Positions 46,568-58,557 of a stretch of 64,000 nt of DNA are shown one piece after another. The notes under the pieces are model-generated. The model did not search any database, was not told where the DNA came from, and worked only from the letters and a program-made list of their open reading frames with translations. Positions within the stretch are counted from its first letter, which is position 1. Each line of letters begins with the position of its first letter. The translations under genes and the position numbers were made by a program. The DNA comes from Mytilus californianus (taxonomy: Eukaryota > Mollusca > Bivalvia > Mytilida > Mytilidae), in the NCBI RefSeq assembly GCF_021869535.1, contig NW_026262734.1, positions 96,725,285-96,789,284 of the forward strand. Direction: 5' to 3'.

Positions 46568-48562
46568 TGGCTCACCTGACCGAAAGGACCGAGTGAGCTT
46601 TTTTCACCACTTGGCGTCCATCGTCCGTCGTCGTCTGTTAACTTTAACAAAAACTTCTCTGAAACTACTGGGGTCAAAATGCAAATTTTGTCTATTATTT
46701 GGAAAACCTTTATAAATAGCGAAACTGGTCTTCATATTTTATATACAGTACATTGAACCTGCGCTGACATTAAATAACTAGATGCTATAAAGAGCCTGTG
46801 TCGCTCACCTTAGTCTATATGCATATTCAACAAAGGACACTCTCCAACATTTTAGACGATAATAGAATACATGACAAAAATCTCTGTTTTGCTGATCTTG
46901 TATTGCTGATCATTTTGTCTGTTTAGTTTCTCTCTATCTTCTTTAGTTTTTGCTCAAAACACAAAAGAGGGTAAACAGATCCTTATATAAGGCCACTAAC
47001 TCCTAGAAAGAGTGGCAGTCTACTAACTATATCGGCAAAATTTGACGTAATTGTGACTAGATCTTGTCCTGCTGATCATTTTTGCTTATTTAAGTTTCTA
47101 TCTATCTATTATTATATTTTTTATCAAATAAGGCAAAATGCAAAAAAATGGTAAACATCATTCAAGGGCAATAACTCCAATAAGCAATTGTCGAACTTGT
47201 AGATCTTGTCTTGCTGATCATTTTTGCTTATTTAATTTTCTATCTATCTTTCAAATTTTTTAAATGTTAGACAAAAACGCAAACAATTGGTAAAAATCGT
47301 CATCAAAGGGCAATAACTCTAATAAGGACTCGACTGACGATTCCAACCGTAAAACTTATTTGTAGAACCTGTCTTGCTGATCATTTTGCATTGTAAAATT
47401 TCTCTCTATCTATTATAGTTTTCAAGATAATAGGCAAAAAGAACAAGAGGCTCATGAGAGCCTGATATCGCTCACCTGTAATTTCAGTTTCAGGCAATTG
47501 ACTTATTTGTAGATCTTACTTTGCTGAACAATTTTGTCATTTACGCTTTCTCTCTTTCTATAATAATATAAAAGATAATACACAACCCAAAACTGTAAAA
47601 TATCCTACAAATTAACTATTTTGGACAATAAGTTGTCCAATTGGTCTGAAGATTATTTGACAGGAAGATATAAACCTGCTTAACCATTTCACTTATGTCA
47701 GTTTTGCTCTTACTGCTTTAGTTTTTGAGATGAAAGCAAAAAACTTCATTTGACCCCTATGTTCTATTTTTAGAAACTGCCGCCATGGTTTTGAATGGAT
47801 CAAATCCCTGAATACAATATATAAACTAGATACCCTAAGGAACATTCAATTAAGGTTTTTAAGTATTTGGCCAAGTAGTTTCAGAGAAGAAGATTTTTGA
47901 AAAAGTAATTAGACTTTCACAAAAAATGTTAAAATAAAACTTTTTAAGGGCAATAACTCCTTAAGGGGTCAATTGACTATTTTGATCATGTTGACTTATT
48001 TGTAGATCTTACTTAGATGAACATTTATTGCCATTTATACTTTCTCTCTATCTATTATAATATCAAAGAAAATAACCAAAAACAGTAAAATTTAATAAGA
48101 ATAAACTATTTTCAACAGTTACCCAACAATGGGTTGTCGAACTTGTCTGAAAATTTCATAACAGATAGATCATGACCCATTTATCACTTTAACTCCCTAT
48201 CATATTTGCTCTAACTGCTGTAGTGTTTGCGATGTAAGCCAAAAACTGCTTTTGTCCCCATATGTTCTATTTTTAGCCATGGCGACCATGTTTGTTGATG
48301 GATCAAAACTTTGGATACAATTTACAAACTAGATACCCTAAGAAACATTCAGTTATAGTTTGGAAGTATTTGGCGCAGTAGTTTTAAGAAGATTTTTGAA
48401 AAAGTAAAAGGCTTGCTCGAAAAAATGTAAAAAAAAAATAAACGTTTCAAGGGCAATAACTCCTTAAGGAGTCAATTGACTATTTTGATCATTTGACTTA
48501 TTTGTAGATCCTACTTAACTGGAAATTTTTGCCATTTATCCTTTCTCTCTATCTACTTAATA
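46568..48562. repeat. Dispersed module family, several units in both orientations
   Basis: 46568-46740 is the inverted 3' end ('ggctcacctgaccgaaagga' to 'gagtgagctttttt'). A forward start at 46784 ('gatgctataaagagcctgtg') is followed by diverged units. A new start at 47444 ('aacaagaggctcatgagagc') is followed by about two units. This block is shared with copy C. Confidence 0.6.
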
Positions 48563-50097
48563 TTAATGATAAAAACCAATAAAATGCTTCGCTGAGCGCA
48601 GCCTGATACGACCGCAGAGGTCTAACCCTGAACAGTTGGGGCAAATTTGGACACTATATTCAAGCTTGATACTGTCGAATTTGGATTGTGATCAAATTTT
48701 TGACATAATATAGGTTTACAAAATAAATGTGGTCAAAGATTTTAAAAATCTATTGCGCAATACTGTGCAATTGAAGATTTCTTCTTGAAAATTTTCAAAA
48801 AGTTTTTTGCCTTTTTTTGCCCTTAATTCCTGCATGTTTGGGGCAATTGCCCCAAAACTCAATCCCAGCATTCCCTTTGTGATATGGAATCTTGTGGTAC
48901 AATGTCAGAGAGATCCATACATTTGATTTTAGTCTCTGATGCATGATTTTTTATTATTAATTGTTTTGGCTTTTAACTAGCTGTCAGTAACTGCGAGTAC
49001 TCTCAAATCTTGTTTAATTGACCTGTTGATACTAATTGTAATGCTTTTTTGTTATTTAATGTTATTCAGGGTTATATCTGGTCTATATACCAGCTTTGAT
49101 AAGTGTTTGGTATTACTATAAATTTTCACTTCGTACTATGAACATCAAAATTATTTATTTTGTAAAAATATTTCCTTTCTCTATTGGAACTGTACACGTA
49201 TACCTAACAACAAAATTATTTTCATTTACCTGTGTTTAAAGTTACTGCAAATGGCTGATATTTTTGTTCGAGCATATTGTTTTTCTTAAATTGTTTAACA
49301 TTTCATACCGATATAACATGTTACTTTTATTATTCTTCCCTTAGTTTATTTATTTTGTATTTGCATTGTATCATAGGTCAAGTTTATTTGTTCAGTGTAT
49401 GTTCATTGGTGTTAATATATCCTTTGATTAAGTTAAGCTATTTCAGTTGATATTTTATATTGTGTCTTTCTATGTTGTGATGTTACACTATTGTTTCAGA
49501 AGAAGGGTGAAGGTTTGGTACCATTAAAACGTTTCAACGCGCTGCATTTGTTTGCACCTGTCCTAAGTCAGGAATCTGATGTTCAGTAGTTGTCGTTTGT
49601 TGGTGTGGTTCATAAGTGTTTCTCGTTTTTTATATAGATTAGACCGTTGGTTTTCCCGTTTGAATGGTTTTACACTAGTAATTTTTGGGGCCCTTTATAG
49701 TTTACTCTTCGGTGTGAGCCAAGGCTCCGTGTTGAAGACCGTACTTTGACCTATAATGGTTTACTTTTATAAATTTTGACTTGGATGGAGAGTTGTCTCA
49801 TTGGCACTCATACCACATCTTCTTATATCTACTTACACACCAGTTACTGTCCGGAAACTACAAAAATGCTTGTTTTCTGCCCCTTTTTGGTCCCTAATTC
49901 CTAAACTGTTGGAAACAAACCCTGAAAAATCAATCCCAACTTTCCTTTTGTGGTATTGAACCTTCTAGTAAAATTTCATAGAGATCTATTCACTTAAACA
50001 AAAGTTATTGTCCGGAAACCAAATGTGTCTTCAGACGACGACGACGCCGACGACAACATCAAAGCATTATACGAACCCAAAAAAAATTTTGGGGTCG
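48563..50097. mobile_element. 1.5 kb insertion private to copy B, carrying a nested retroposon
   Basis: Enters a module at 'gataaaaaccaa' and leaves at 'gtataaaaacagtaaaattt', with ATAAAAAC near both sides as a possible target duplication. The left end has 'cttcgctgagcgcagcctga' and 'tacgaccgcagaggt'; the right end has 'ttttggggtcgtat'. No coding frame was found. Copy C lacks it. Confidence 0.6.
49500..49835 (+). repeat. Retroposon-like repeat, copy 3 (longest)
   Basis: Full-looking copy of the family seen at 8090 and 11590: 'gtcaggaatctgatgttcag', then 'gttgaagaccgtact', ending 'accacatcttcttatatct'. It sits within the 1.5 kb insertion. Confidence 0.55.
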
Positions 50098-50994
50098 TAT
50101 AAAAACAGTAAAATTTCATAAAAATAAACTATTTCGCAGAGTAACCCTACAATGGGTGGTCCAATTGGTCTGACAATTTCATAGCAGATAGATTTTGACT
50201 TATTCATCACTTTAACTTCTTGTCAATTTTGCTCTTACTGCTATAGTTTTTGAGATAAGAGCTAAAAACTGCATTTGACCCCTATGTTCTATTTTTAGCC
50301 ATGGCGGCCATGTTTGTTAATGGATCAAAACTTCGGATTCAATTTATAAACCAGTTACCCTAAGGAACATTCAGTTAAAGTTTAGAAGTATTAGGCCCAG
50401 TAGTTTCAGAGGAGAAGATTTTTAAATGTTAGCAAACATGATTCAAACAAATTGTGTAAAATTGTCTTTAAAGGGAAATAACTTGACAATTTTGGTCATA
50501 TTAACTTTTTTGTAGATCTTACTTTGCTGATCATTTTTGCTGTTTACAGTTTATCTTTATCTTCAATAATGTTCAATATAATAACCAAAAACTGCAAAAT
50601 TCCTTAAAATTACCAATTTAGTGGCAGCAACCGAACAATGGGTTATCAGATTCATCTGAAAATTTCAGGGCTGACAGAACTTCACCTAATGAACACGTTT
50701 ACCTCATGTCTGATTTGCTCTAAATTTTTTAGTTTTTGAGATATATAAGCCAAGAACTGCATTTTACCCCTATCTTCTATTTTTAGCCATGGCAGCCATG
50801 TTTTTTGACGAAACAGAAAATAAAACACAAACTCTATTTTAGATACCCTAAGGATCATTCAGCTTAAGTTTGGTTGGAATTGGTTTTGTAGTTTCAGAGG
50901 AGAAGATGTTTGAAATAGTTTACACCAGACGGACGAAGACGGATGCCAAGTGATGGCAAAAGCTCACATTTCCTTCGGAAAGGTGAGCTAAAAA
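50098..50994. repeat. Dispersed module family, resuming after the insertion
   Basis: About 1.7 units, ending in the GCTCAC ... GGTGAGC hairpin and TAAAA at about 50967-50992. Confidence 0.65.
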
Positions 50995-51400
50995 ACGGAC
51001 AAAAAGAAAATTATGATAAAAACTAGAAAATCAGGAGTTTTGAAGAAAACTCATTTGTATGGAGATGGTATCCTCCAGAAGCAAATAAGAAGCTTGGATT
51101 AGACTGGACAGGTCTATACAATTTTATAAAAAAAATTGCTGATTTGACATACAGAATACAAAAATACACAAGTACTAAACGATAAGCTGTACATGTAGAT
51201 CTCTTGAAACCATATCAAGCTTCACATACACCAACTGTACAAGAGCAAACCTCAACAGCACATGAAAAAAATGTACAAACGTTACTCATTTGTATGGAGA
51301 TGACATCTCGACTTGGTTGTGTTGTCAAACCAAGGCAAATTTTAACATTGTATTTTTTTGTTTTGTTTCACCCATTAGCTTTACATTGAACAACTTGTCT
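50995..51400 (+). pseudogene. Ty3/gypsy integrase tail, copy C
   Basis: WRWYPPEANKKLGLDWTG, then TYRIQKYTSTKR, a stop, and VHVDLLKPYQ. One E to K difference from A and B. No RT or integrase core precedes it. Confidence 0.7.
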
Positions 51401-51636
51401 ACGTTACTGTTTGTGATTGTTGTGAAAGGGCATACACATCAACATAAAGGGTACTGTTAGAAAGTATGTATATACATAATTTTTGCGGAATGAAGTCACA
51501 GGTTAAAGTCAATTTCTGTGATTAAATGTATCAAAAATAGATACATTTATATGTTAACTAATTGTATATTTTCGGAATGTAGTTACAATTTCTTGTTTAT
51601 GATGGTGACTAAAATGCTTTCAAAATGGTCACTTAA

Positions 51637-52249
51637 GGTAGATGGGGTGTCTAAATTATAATCCATAGAATTTTTTAATAATTTACCAAAATGTAGTTTA
51701 TATCATGCTTTTTTAAAAAAAATAATAAAAAGAATGGGTCACGGGGCTTATTTTCACGCTACAGGTTGTGCAAAATTGACAGATTTTGTATAGATTATGC
51801 ATGGAAAGCCCAATTTTCTGCCATAAAACGAAAACTACACCATAGAAATTTGAGATAAAATATGAGAAGATAGCTCTAATATTATGCTTTCAGATAAGAA
51901 AAAGAAAAAATGGGGTCACGGGACCCGTTTTCTTGCTACATTATAAAATGGGTAAATTCCTAACACATTCTATTGTAAAAGTAACTTTATCTGAATTATC
52001 TGCCCTTACATTTGAGTTGCCTCCCCTTATGTGGCAAAGTTGGAAAAAATTGAATCAAACAAAAGTATTCTGTTTTTTTGTAAAATACAACCATAAATAT
52101 GATAAAACATTTTATTTTCTATATGGAAATGAAAATTCTTGCACATGAATTACCTACTTCTCTCAAAATTTGCACATTTTCTTAAAGATCTAGACCGATT
52201 GTTTTCTGGTATTTCAAAATCCAAGATGGAGGAAGACACCCTGTCTACC
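51637..52249. mobile_element. 613-bp piggyBac-like MITE with TTAA duplication, private to copy C
   Basis: TTAA at 51633-51636 and 52250-52253. Ends GGTAGATGGGGTGTCT and AGACACCCTGTCTACC are inverted (14 of 16). The empty site 'ggtcacttaagagacc' is preserved in copies A and B. TTAA target duplication is the hallmark of piggyBac. No transposase is present. Confidence 0.9.
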
Positions 52250-52253
52250 TTAA

Positions 52254-52940
52254 GAGACCTACGGCCAGCTATTTGTGCTTATTGCAATGTTGAAGGATAT
52301 GGAAAACGCAGTTTTTTCAGTCCTTTAATGAATACAAGAACCACTTTGGAAGCATACACAAGGAAAAAGTTATATTGTATACATGTCAAATATGTGACTT
52401 GTCCAGGAGAAAGTTGCAAATATTTAAAAAAAAAAATTCAAAAAAGGATCACAAGTACTCGGAAGATAAATATAGAAACATGGAGGTGGCGAATAAAAAC
52501 TTCATAGATCCGAAGCAGGGGCGAATCCAGCCATTTTTAAAAGGGGGTTCCAACCCAGGAAAAACAAGGGGTTCAAACCATATGTACCCATGCAAAAGGA
52601 TTGATCGTAAAAAAGGGGGGTTCCAACCTCAAGACCCCCTTTCCTGGATCTGCCACTGCAAAGGATGTATTACCATGAAGTTGTGGATGTTAACAAAAGA
52701 GAAGAAGCAAAACAAACCAGGGAGTGGCTAAAGAAGATGCCAAGGAAACTAGAAAACGTAATGATGAAGCAGGGAAATAAACAGCTGCGCCATGAGCGCA
52801 TGATACGCCCGTTGTTTTTTTTCAAAGAATCAAGTTCAATAACTTCTCAATGTCATATCAGAACTTTATGAAAAAAACTAAAGGGAAGTTATTTTAATAT
52901 ATTTAAACCAGTCACCATAGTTTCATGAAAACTGCTCAAA
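52254..52940 (+). pseudogene. Unrecognised coding-like segment downstream of gypsy pol, copy C
   Basis: Counterpart of 37060-37740: ICAYC pattern, EKVILYTCQIC, a shorter A run (about 52427-52437), the internal 'ccagccatttttaaaag' repeat, then VDVNKREEAKQTREWLKK from about 52674. Confidence 0.4.
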
Positions 52941-53147
52941 GCACTTTTAAATTATTGTCTGAAAACTGGAAAATCACCCCTTTTTTATGAATGAAATCCC
53001 ATAACTCGGAAACGTAAAATCTAAAATTTATAAAAATCGAAATAAAGCTTACATCAATAGATATTAACAATTCACCAAAGTTTCATGCAAACTGTTCAAA
53101 GCATTTTTGAGTTATTGTCCGAAAACTGGATAATCCCCCTTATTTAA

Positions 53148-54484
53148 TGAACAAGAGTGCACACGCTGAAATGTCTCGCCTTCTTTACTAACCATTGATA
53201 TTATGTTGATAGTCCTAAATATAAAGCTTTACTACAACTATCACATAAACTTAACATGACCAAAGAAAATGAGGTCAAAGTCATATAAACCAAACTAGAA
53301 ATACATGTACACCTTACAATCATTCAATACACTAAATATAGTTGAATATAGAAACAGACTTAACCAAGAAAACTAAACATTGACCAATGAACCATAAAAA
53401 TGAGTTCAAGGTCAGATGAACCATGCCAGGCAGACATGTACAGCTTACAATCCTTCCATACAACAAATATAGTTGACCTATTCCTTATAGTTTAAGAAAA
53501 ACAGACAAAAACACAAAAACTTAACACTGAGCAATGAACCGTGAAAATGAGGTCAAGGTCAAATAAAACCTGCGAGACTGACATGTACATCATAAAATAT
53601 TTCCATACACCAAATATAGTTGACCTATGCATATAGTATTAGAAAAAAAGACCAAAACTCAAAAACTTAACTTTGACTACTAAACCATGAAAATGAGGTC
53701 AAGGTCAGATGACACCTGCCAGTTGGACATGTACACCTTACAATCATTCCATAACCAAATATAGTAGACCTATTGCATACAGTATAACAAAAACAGACCA
53801 AAACACAAAAACTTAACTTTAACCACTGAACAATGACAAATGAGGTCAAGGTCAAATGACACCGGCCAGTTGGACATGTACACCTTACAATCATTCCATA
53901 TACCAAATATAGTAGACCTATTGCATACAGTATAAGAAAACCAGACCAAAACACAAAAACTTAACTATAACCACTGAACCATGAAAATGAGGTCAAGGTA
54001 AAATGACACCTGCCAGTTGGACATGTACACCTCACAATCCTTCTATACACCAAATATACTAGACCTATTGCTTATAGTATCCGAGATATGGACTTGACCA
54101 CCAAAACTTAACCTTGTTCACTGATCCATGAAATGAGGTCAAGGTCAAGTGAAAACTGTCTGACGGGCATGAGGACCTTGCAAGGTACGCACATACCAAA
54201 TATAGTTATCCTATTACTCATAATAAGAGAGAAATTAACATTACAAAAAATCTTAACTTTTTTTTAAAGTAGTCACTGAACCATGAAAATGAGGTCAAGG
54301 ACAATGGACATGTGACAGACGGAAAACTCGTAACATAAGGCATCTATATACAAAGTATGAAGCATACAGGTCTTCCACCTTCTAAAATATAAAGCTTTTA
54401 AGAAGTTAGTTAACGCCACCGACGCCGCTGCCGGATCACTATCCCTATGTCGAGCTTCCTGCGAAAAGTCGCAGGCTCGACAAT
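53148..54484 (+). repeat. AGGTCA-rich dispersed repeat, full copy with terminal hairpin (copy C)
   Basis: Head as at 44448. It has one more unit than the copy B version. AGGTCAAGGTCA cores lie near 53546, 53695, 53843 and 54133. The tail hairpin at 54449-54481 remains paired despite base changes relative to 45594-45628. Confidence 0.8.
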
Positions 54485-54489
54485 AAAAC

Positions 54490-55147
54490 CATATAACTCG
54501 ACTTTATTTAAAGTCTGATGGTTAGACTTGGCTGCCGTTATCCATGAGCTAGATCCGTATTAAAGATGTGGGCGTACATTTTCTTGGCCCCCGAGCACCC
54601 CTCCTTTTGTGGGAAAAATTTGGTTGACAATTAAGGGAACCACTGGAGCAGGCCCCCTCTTATGGCAGTCAGTGAGTCACCCCTTATGAAAATTTCAGGA
54701 TCCGCCACTGAATGCCTTCAGTCAACTTGTTAGAGTTAAATAAATGAACACACTGTTATAAATTTTATCTTGTAATTGTTTAAACAACATGGCTTTTTAC
54801 CCCAACATACCCAGATAAACAGTTTTAACACAATTTGATTTGAATGATTGATGATACTATTTTAGCATTTTGATGTTATTTAATTGAACTATCAATTCAA
54901 TAAATGAATTTCGTTTTAAGCCAGTTTTTCATCATAACCTTTTCCTTTATTCACGTCTGCCGACGAGGAATTTTATTATTGTACAATTTTTATGCAATGC
55001 ACTAAAAACAACATTCAGATTCCTTCGGCAATGTTTTTAAAAACATTTGAATACCTTTTTTATCAGTCAACATCCTACTAAGGTCTTTGTAATTTTAACT
55101 ATAGTGTGAACGGACTGATATAACATTCAAATAAAAGTAACGGTATC
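54490..55147. other. Non-coding flank shared with copy B
   Basis: Matches 45635-46268. Includes the 84-bp segment 54501-54584 that recurs inverted at 57067-57151. Confidence 0.6.
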
Positions 55148-55290
55148 TTAGGGAATTACTATCTATTTCAAGGAGGGGGGGGGGGGGGGGGGGGTATTGT
55201 TTTTCCTAAAAAAAAATCTGATCACCAATTTTATATATATAAAGAATATTGTAGTCAAGCAGATGACAAATAAAAAATATTCTGAAATCT
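55148..55290. mobile_element. AT-rich MITE, 'GGGAACGACCAT' family, truncated copy 4, with a 20-base G run
   Basis: Left end TTAGGGAATTACTATCT. G run 55175-55194. Breaks off near 55288 into inverted module sequence ('aaatcttctcctctgaaact'). Confidence 0.6.
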
Positions 55291-57066
55291 AAAATCTTCT
55301 CCTCTGAAACTACTGGGGGTAAAATGCAAATTTTGTCTATTATTTGGAAAACCTTTATAAAATATCGGAACTGGTCTTCATATTTTATATACAGTACATT
55401 GATCCTGCGCTGACATTAAATAACTAGATGCTATAAAGAGCCTGTGTCGCTCACCTTAGTGTATATGCATATTCAACAAAGGACACTCTCCAACATTTTA
55501 GATAATAATAGAATTAATGACAAAAATCTCTGTTTTGCTGATCTTGTATTGCTGATCATTTTGTCTGTTTAGTTTCTCTCTATCTTCTTTAGGTTTTGCT
55601 CAAAACACAAAAGAGGGTAAAAAGATCCTCATATAAGGCCACTAACTCCTAGAAAGAGTGGCAGTCTACTAACTATATCGGCAAAATTTGACGTAATTGT
55701 TACTAGATCTTGTCCTGCTGATCATTTTTGCTTATTTAAGTTTCTATCTATCTATTATATTTTTTATCAAATAAGGCAAAATGCAAAAAAAATGGTAAAA
55801 ATCATTAAAGGGAAATAACTCCAATTAGGAATTGTCGGACTATTTCCACCACATTGTCTTAATTGTAGATCTTGTCTTGCTCATCACTTTTGCTTATTTA
55901 ATTTTCTATCTATCTTTCAAATTTTTTAAATGTTAGACAAAAACGCAAACAATTGGTAAAATCGTCATCAAAGGGCAATAACTCTAATAAGGAGTCGACT
56001 GACGATTCCAACCGTAAGACTTATTTGTAGAACTTGTCTTGCTGATCATTTTGCACTGTAAAGTTTCTCTCTATCTATTATAGTTTTCATGATAATAGGC
56101 AAAAATAACAAGAGGCTCATGAGAGCCTGATATCGCTCACCTGTAATTTCAGTTTCAGGCATTTGACTTATTTGTAGATCTTACTTTGCTGAACAATTTG
56201 GTCATTTACGCTTTCTCTCTTTCTATGATAATATAAAAGATAATACATAACCCAAAACTGTAAAATTTCCCGAAAAATTAACTATTTTTGGACAGTTACC
56301 CAACAATAAGTTGTCCTATTGGTCTGCAGATTATTTGACAGGTAGATATAAACCTGCTTAACCATTTCACTTATGTCAGTTTTGCTCTTACTGCTTTAGT
56401 TTTTGAGATGAAAGCCAAAAACTTCATTTGACCCCTATGTTCTATTTTTAAAAACTGCCGCCATGTTTTTTAATGGATCAAATCCCTGAATACAATATAT
56501 AAACTAGATACCCTAAGGAACATTCAATCAAGATTTTTAAGTATTTGGCCAAGTAGTTTCAGAGAAGAAGAGTTTTGAAAAAGTAATTAGACTTTCACAA
56601 AAAATGTTAAAAAAAACTTTTTTTAAGGGCAATACCTCCTTAAGGGGTCAATTGACTATTTTGATCATGTTGACTTATTTGTTGATCTTACTTAGATGAA
56701 CATTTATTGCCATATATACTATCTCTCTATTCATTATAATATCAAAGAAAATAACCAAAAACAGTAAAATTTAATAAGAATAAACTATTTCCAACAGTTA
56801 CCCAACAATGGGTTGTCGAACTTGTCTGAAAATTTCATAACAGATAGACCATGACCCATTTATCACTTTAACTCCCTATCACTTTTGCTCTAACTGCTGT
56901 AGTGTTTGAGATGTAAGCCAAAAACTGCTTTTGTCTCCATATGTTCTATTTTTAGCCATGGCGGCCATGTTTGTTGATGGATCAAAACTTCGGATACAAT
57001 TTACAAACTAGATACCATAAGGAACATTCAGTTAAAGTTTGAAGGTATTTGGCACAGTAGTTACAG
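55291..57066. repeat. Dispersed module family in copy C
   Basis: Starts at 55425 ('gatgctataaagagcctgtg') and 56108 ('aacaagaggctcatgagagc'), with landmark blocks as in copy B. The last unit stops at 57066, inside 'cagtagttacagag'. Confidence 0.6.
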
Positions 57067-57151
57067 AGAAAATGTACGCCCACATCTTTAATACGGATCT
57101 AGCTCATGGATGACGGCAGAAAAGTCTAACCATCAGACTTTAAATAAAGTT
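57067..57151. repeat. Inverted 84-bp copy of 54501-54584
   Basis: Begins 'agaaaatgtacgcccacatc' and ends 'ctttaaataaagt', the reverse complement of 54501-54584 with few changes. It marks the right breakpoint of copy C. Confidence 0.85.
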
Positions 57152-57154
57152 CAG

Positions 57155-57309
57155 AACCACAGGCACTACAGATCATCACAGGTGCTATGAAATCAACACC
57201 AATTAAAAGTATGGAGGAAATAACAAACATACTACCATTGAGTATGAGAAGGGCGTGCAAAGCCATGATACAGGCCACCAATATCAGTGTTCACAAGACC
57301 ACCCAATGA
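57155..57309 (+). pseudogene. LINE reverse transcriptase C-terminal fragment
   Basis: The frame reads ALQIITGAMKSTPIKSMEE then SMRRACKAMIQATNI and ends at TGA 57307-57309. This resembles the post-RT region of Jockey/RTE-like LINEs (usually 'aLRiitGa...TPi'). No other part of the element is adjacent. Confidence 0.65.
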
Positions 57310-58557
57310 ATACACAGGCACTTGTCTCAGAAAAAAAAATTCCTATATACCTTAATATAACACGTGTTATAGCCCCTGCCTGAATCCGCCCCAGGCAGAT
57401 GTAATGATTCAAAAGGTAGATAACTCCATCGAAATAAACTCTTCACTAAGCCAAGACTACTGCAGTGCTTTGATATAAATCAATATAGACTTTAAGAGTA
57501 ATCTAACTTTTGACTAACTACATAAACATTTATCAATTTTGCCATTCAAAGGACATAACTCCGGTAGATTTTGAGAGTTGTATTCTGAATTCATTGTCAT
57601 CAACAAAATTCTATTATTTGATTTATAGTTCCATGAAGATAGAAATCATTGCAACTGGGAAGTTAAAATATTTCAAATCTAATTTATTTAATTGTCTTTA
57701 ATTAAGTTTTAAATGCAAGGCTAAATAAATATCTGTGCTTTTATGGTTAAATATGTGAAAATAGGGTTAATCGGTCAGTATTTATAATATTTTTTTTTAC
57801 ATATTATCACGATTATCATTAAGTCATTATTTAATCACATTTTGCAAAACTGTAATTTAATAAAACCATGTAAAATTATGACATCAGTTTTGTCTTCTTT
57901 GTATCTTTTCTAAATCTCTAAATACTTATCTTTGTTCTATCAATTTTTGAAGTCATTTACAAACATAATTTTGCCCAAAAATGGAATTAATTGGAATTAA
58001 AGTGTAAAGTTGTTGACTTAATTTCAAGTACCATTATTTATTTTGACTCCTATCAAATTACAACAACTTAAAAAAGTTTATATTAGAAAATGTAAAAAGA
58101 ATTGTTGACAGATTTTTAAAAATATTATTTTTCTGCACCAGATATTGCATTCAATTTTGGTTTAACAGGGTTTTAGAAAACATTTTTGAAAAAACTTGTT
58201 CATTTCTGTAGACATGGTAGAAGATAAATCCAAAATAATGACAATTGATTAATTGAAGCCGCTCATACTGGCACTTTAATAGAGATAATTATAAAATTAA
58301 TTTCTTTTGTGTAGGCATTAGTGTGTATTGATTATAAATCACTTCTTGCGGTCAATGACTACCAGTAATACAAAAATGGCTGAATATCAAAGTTAAAATT
58401 AAAAGCATACATATCAATTTGCTGAATTATCTTGTTTATAAAAGCCATAAAAATTGCTCTTCTTTTCAAGAATCTTCCACTTCAGACTGACAAAAGTCAA
58501 ATATAATTTTCAATTTATATTTTGATAATAATATGTGTACGACTAACAATGCAGTAT
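57310..58557. other. No gene seen; 3' flank of the broken TRIM-like gene
   Basis: AT-rich, without defined repeats. It probably contains the 3' UTR of the - strand TRIM-like gene; the only poly(A)-like hexamers are weak. Confidence 0.35.

Larger units (their letters stand above)
50450..57062. repeat. Segmental duplication, copy C (3' part of the B locus)
   Basis: Corresponds to about 42340-48390. Identity is looser at the left edge and strong from about 50755. It carries the integrase tail, downstream segment, AGGTCA repeat and modules. It lacks RT/RNase H and the 48.6 kb insertion, and has a piggyBac-like insertion and a 56-bp deletion at about 51480. Confidence 0.8.

Noticed and set aside
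51933-52507. Open frames inside and after the TTAA-flanked element
   Set aside because: They cross the transposon boundary and have no family features.
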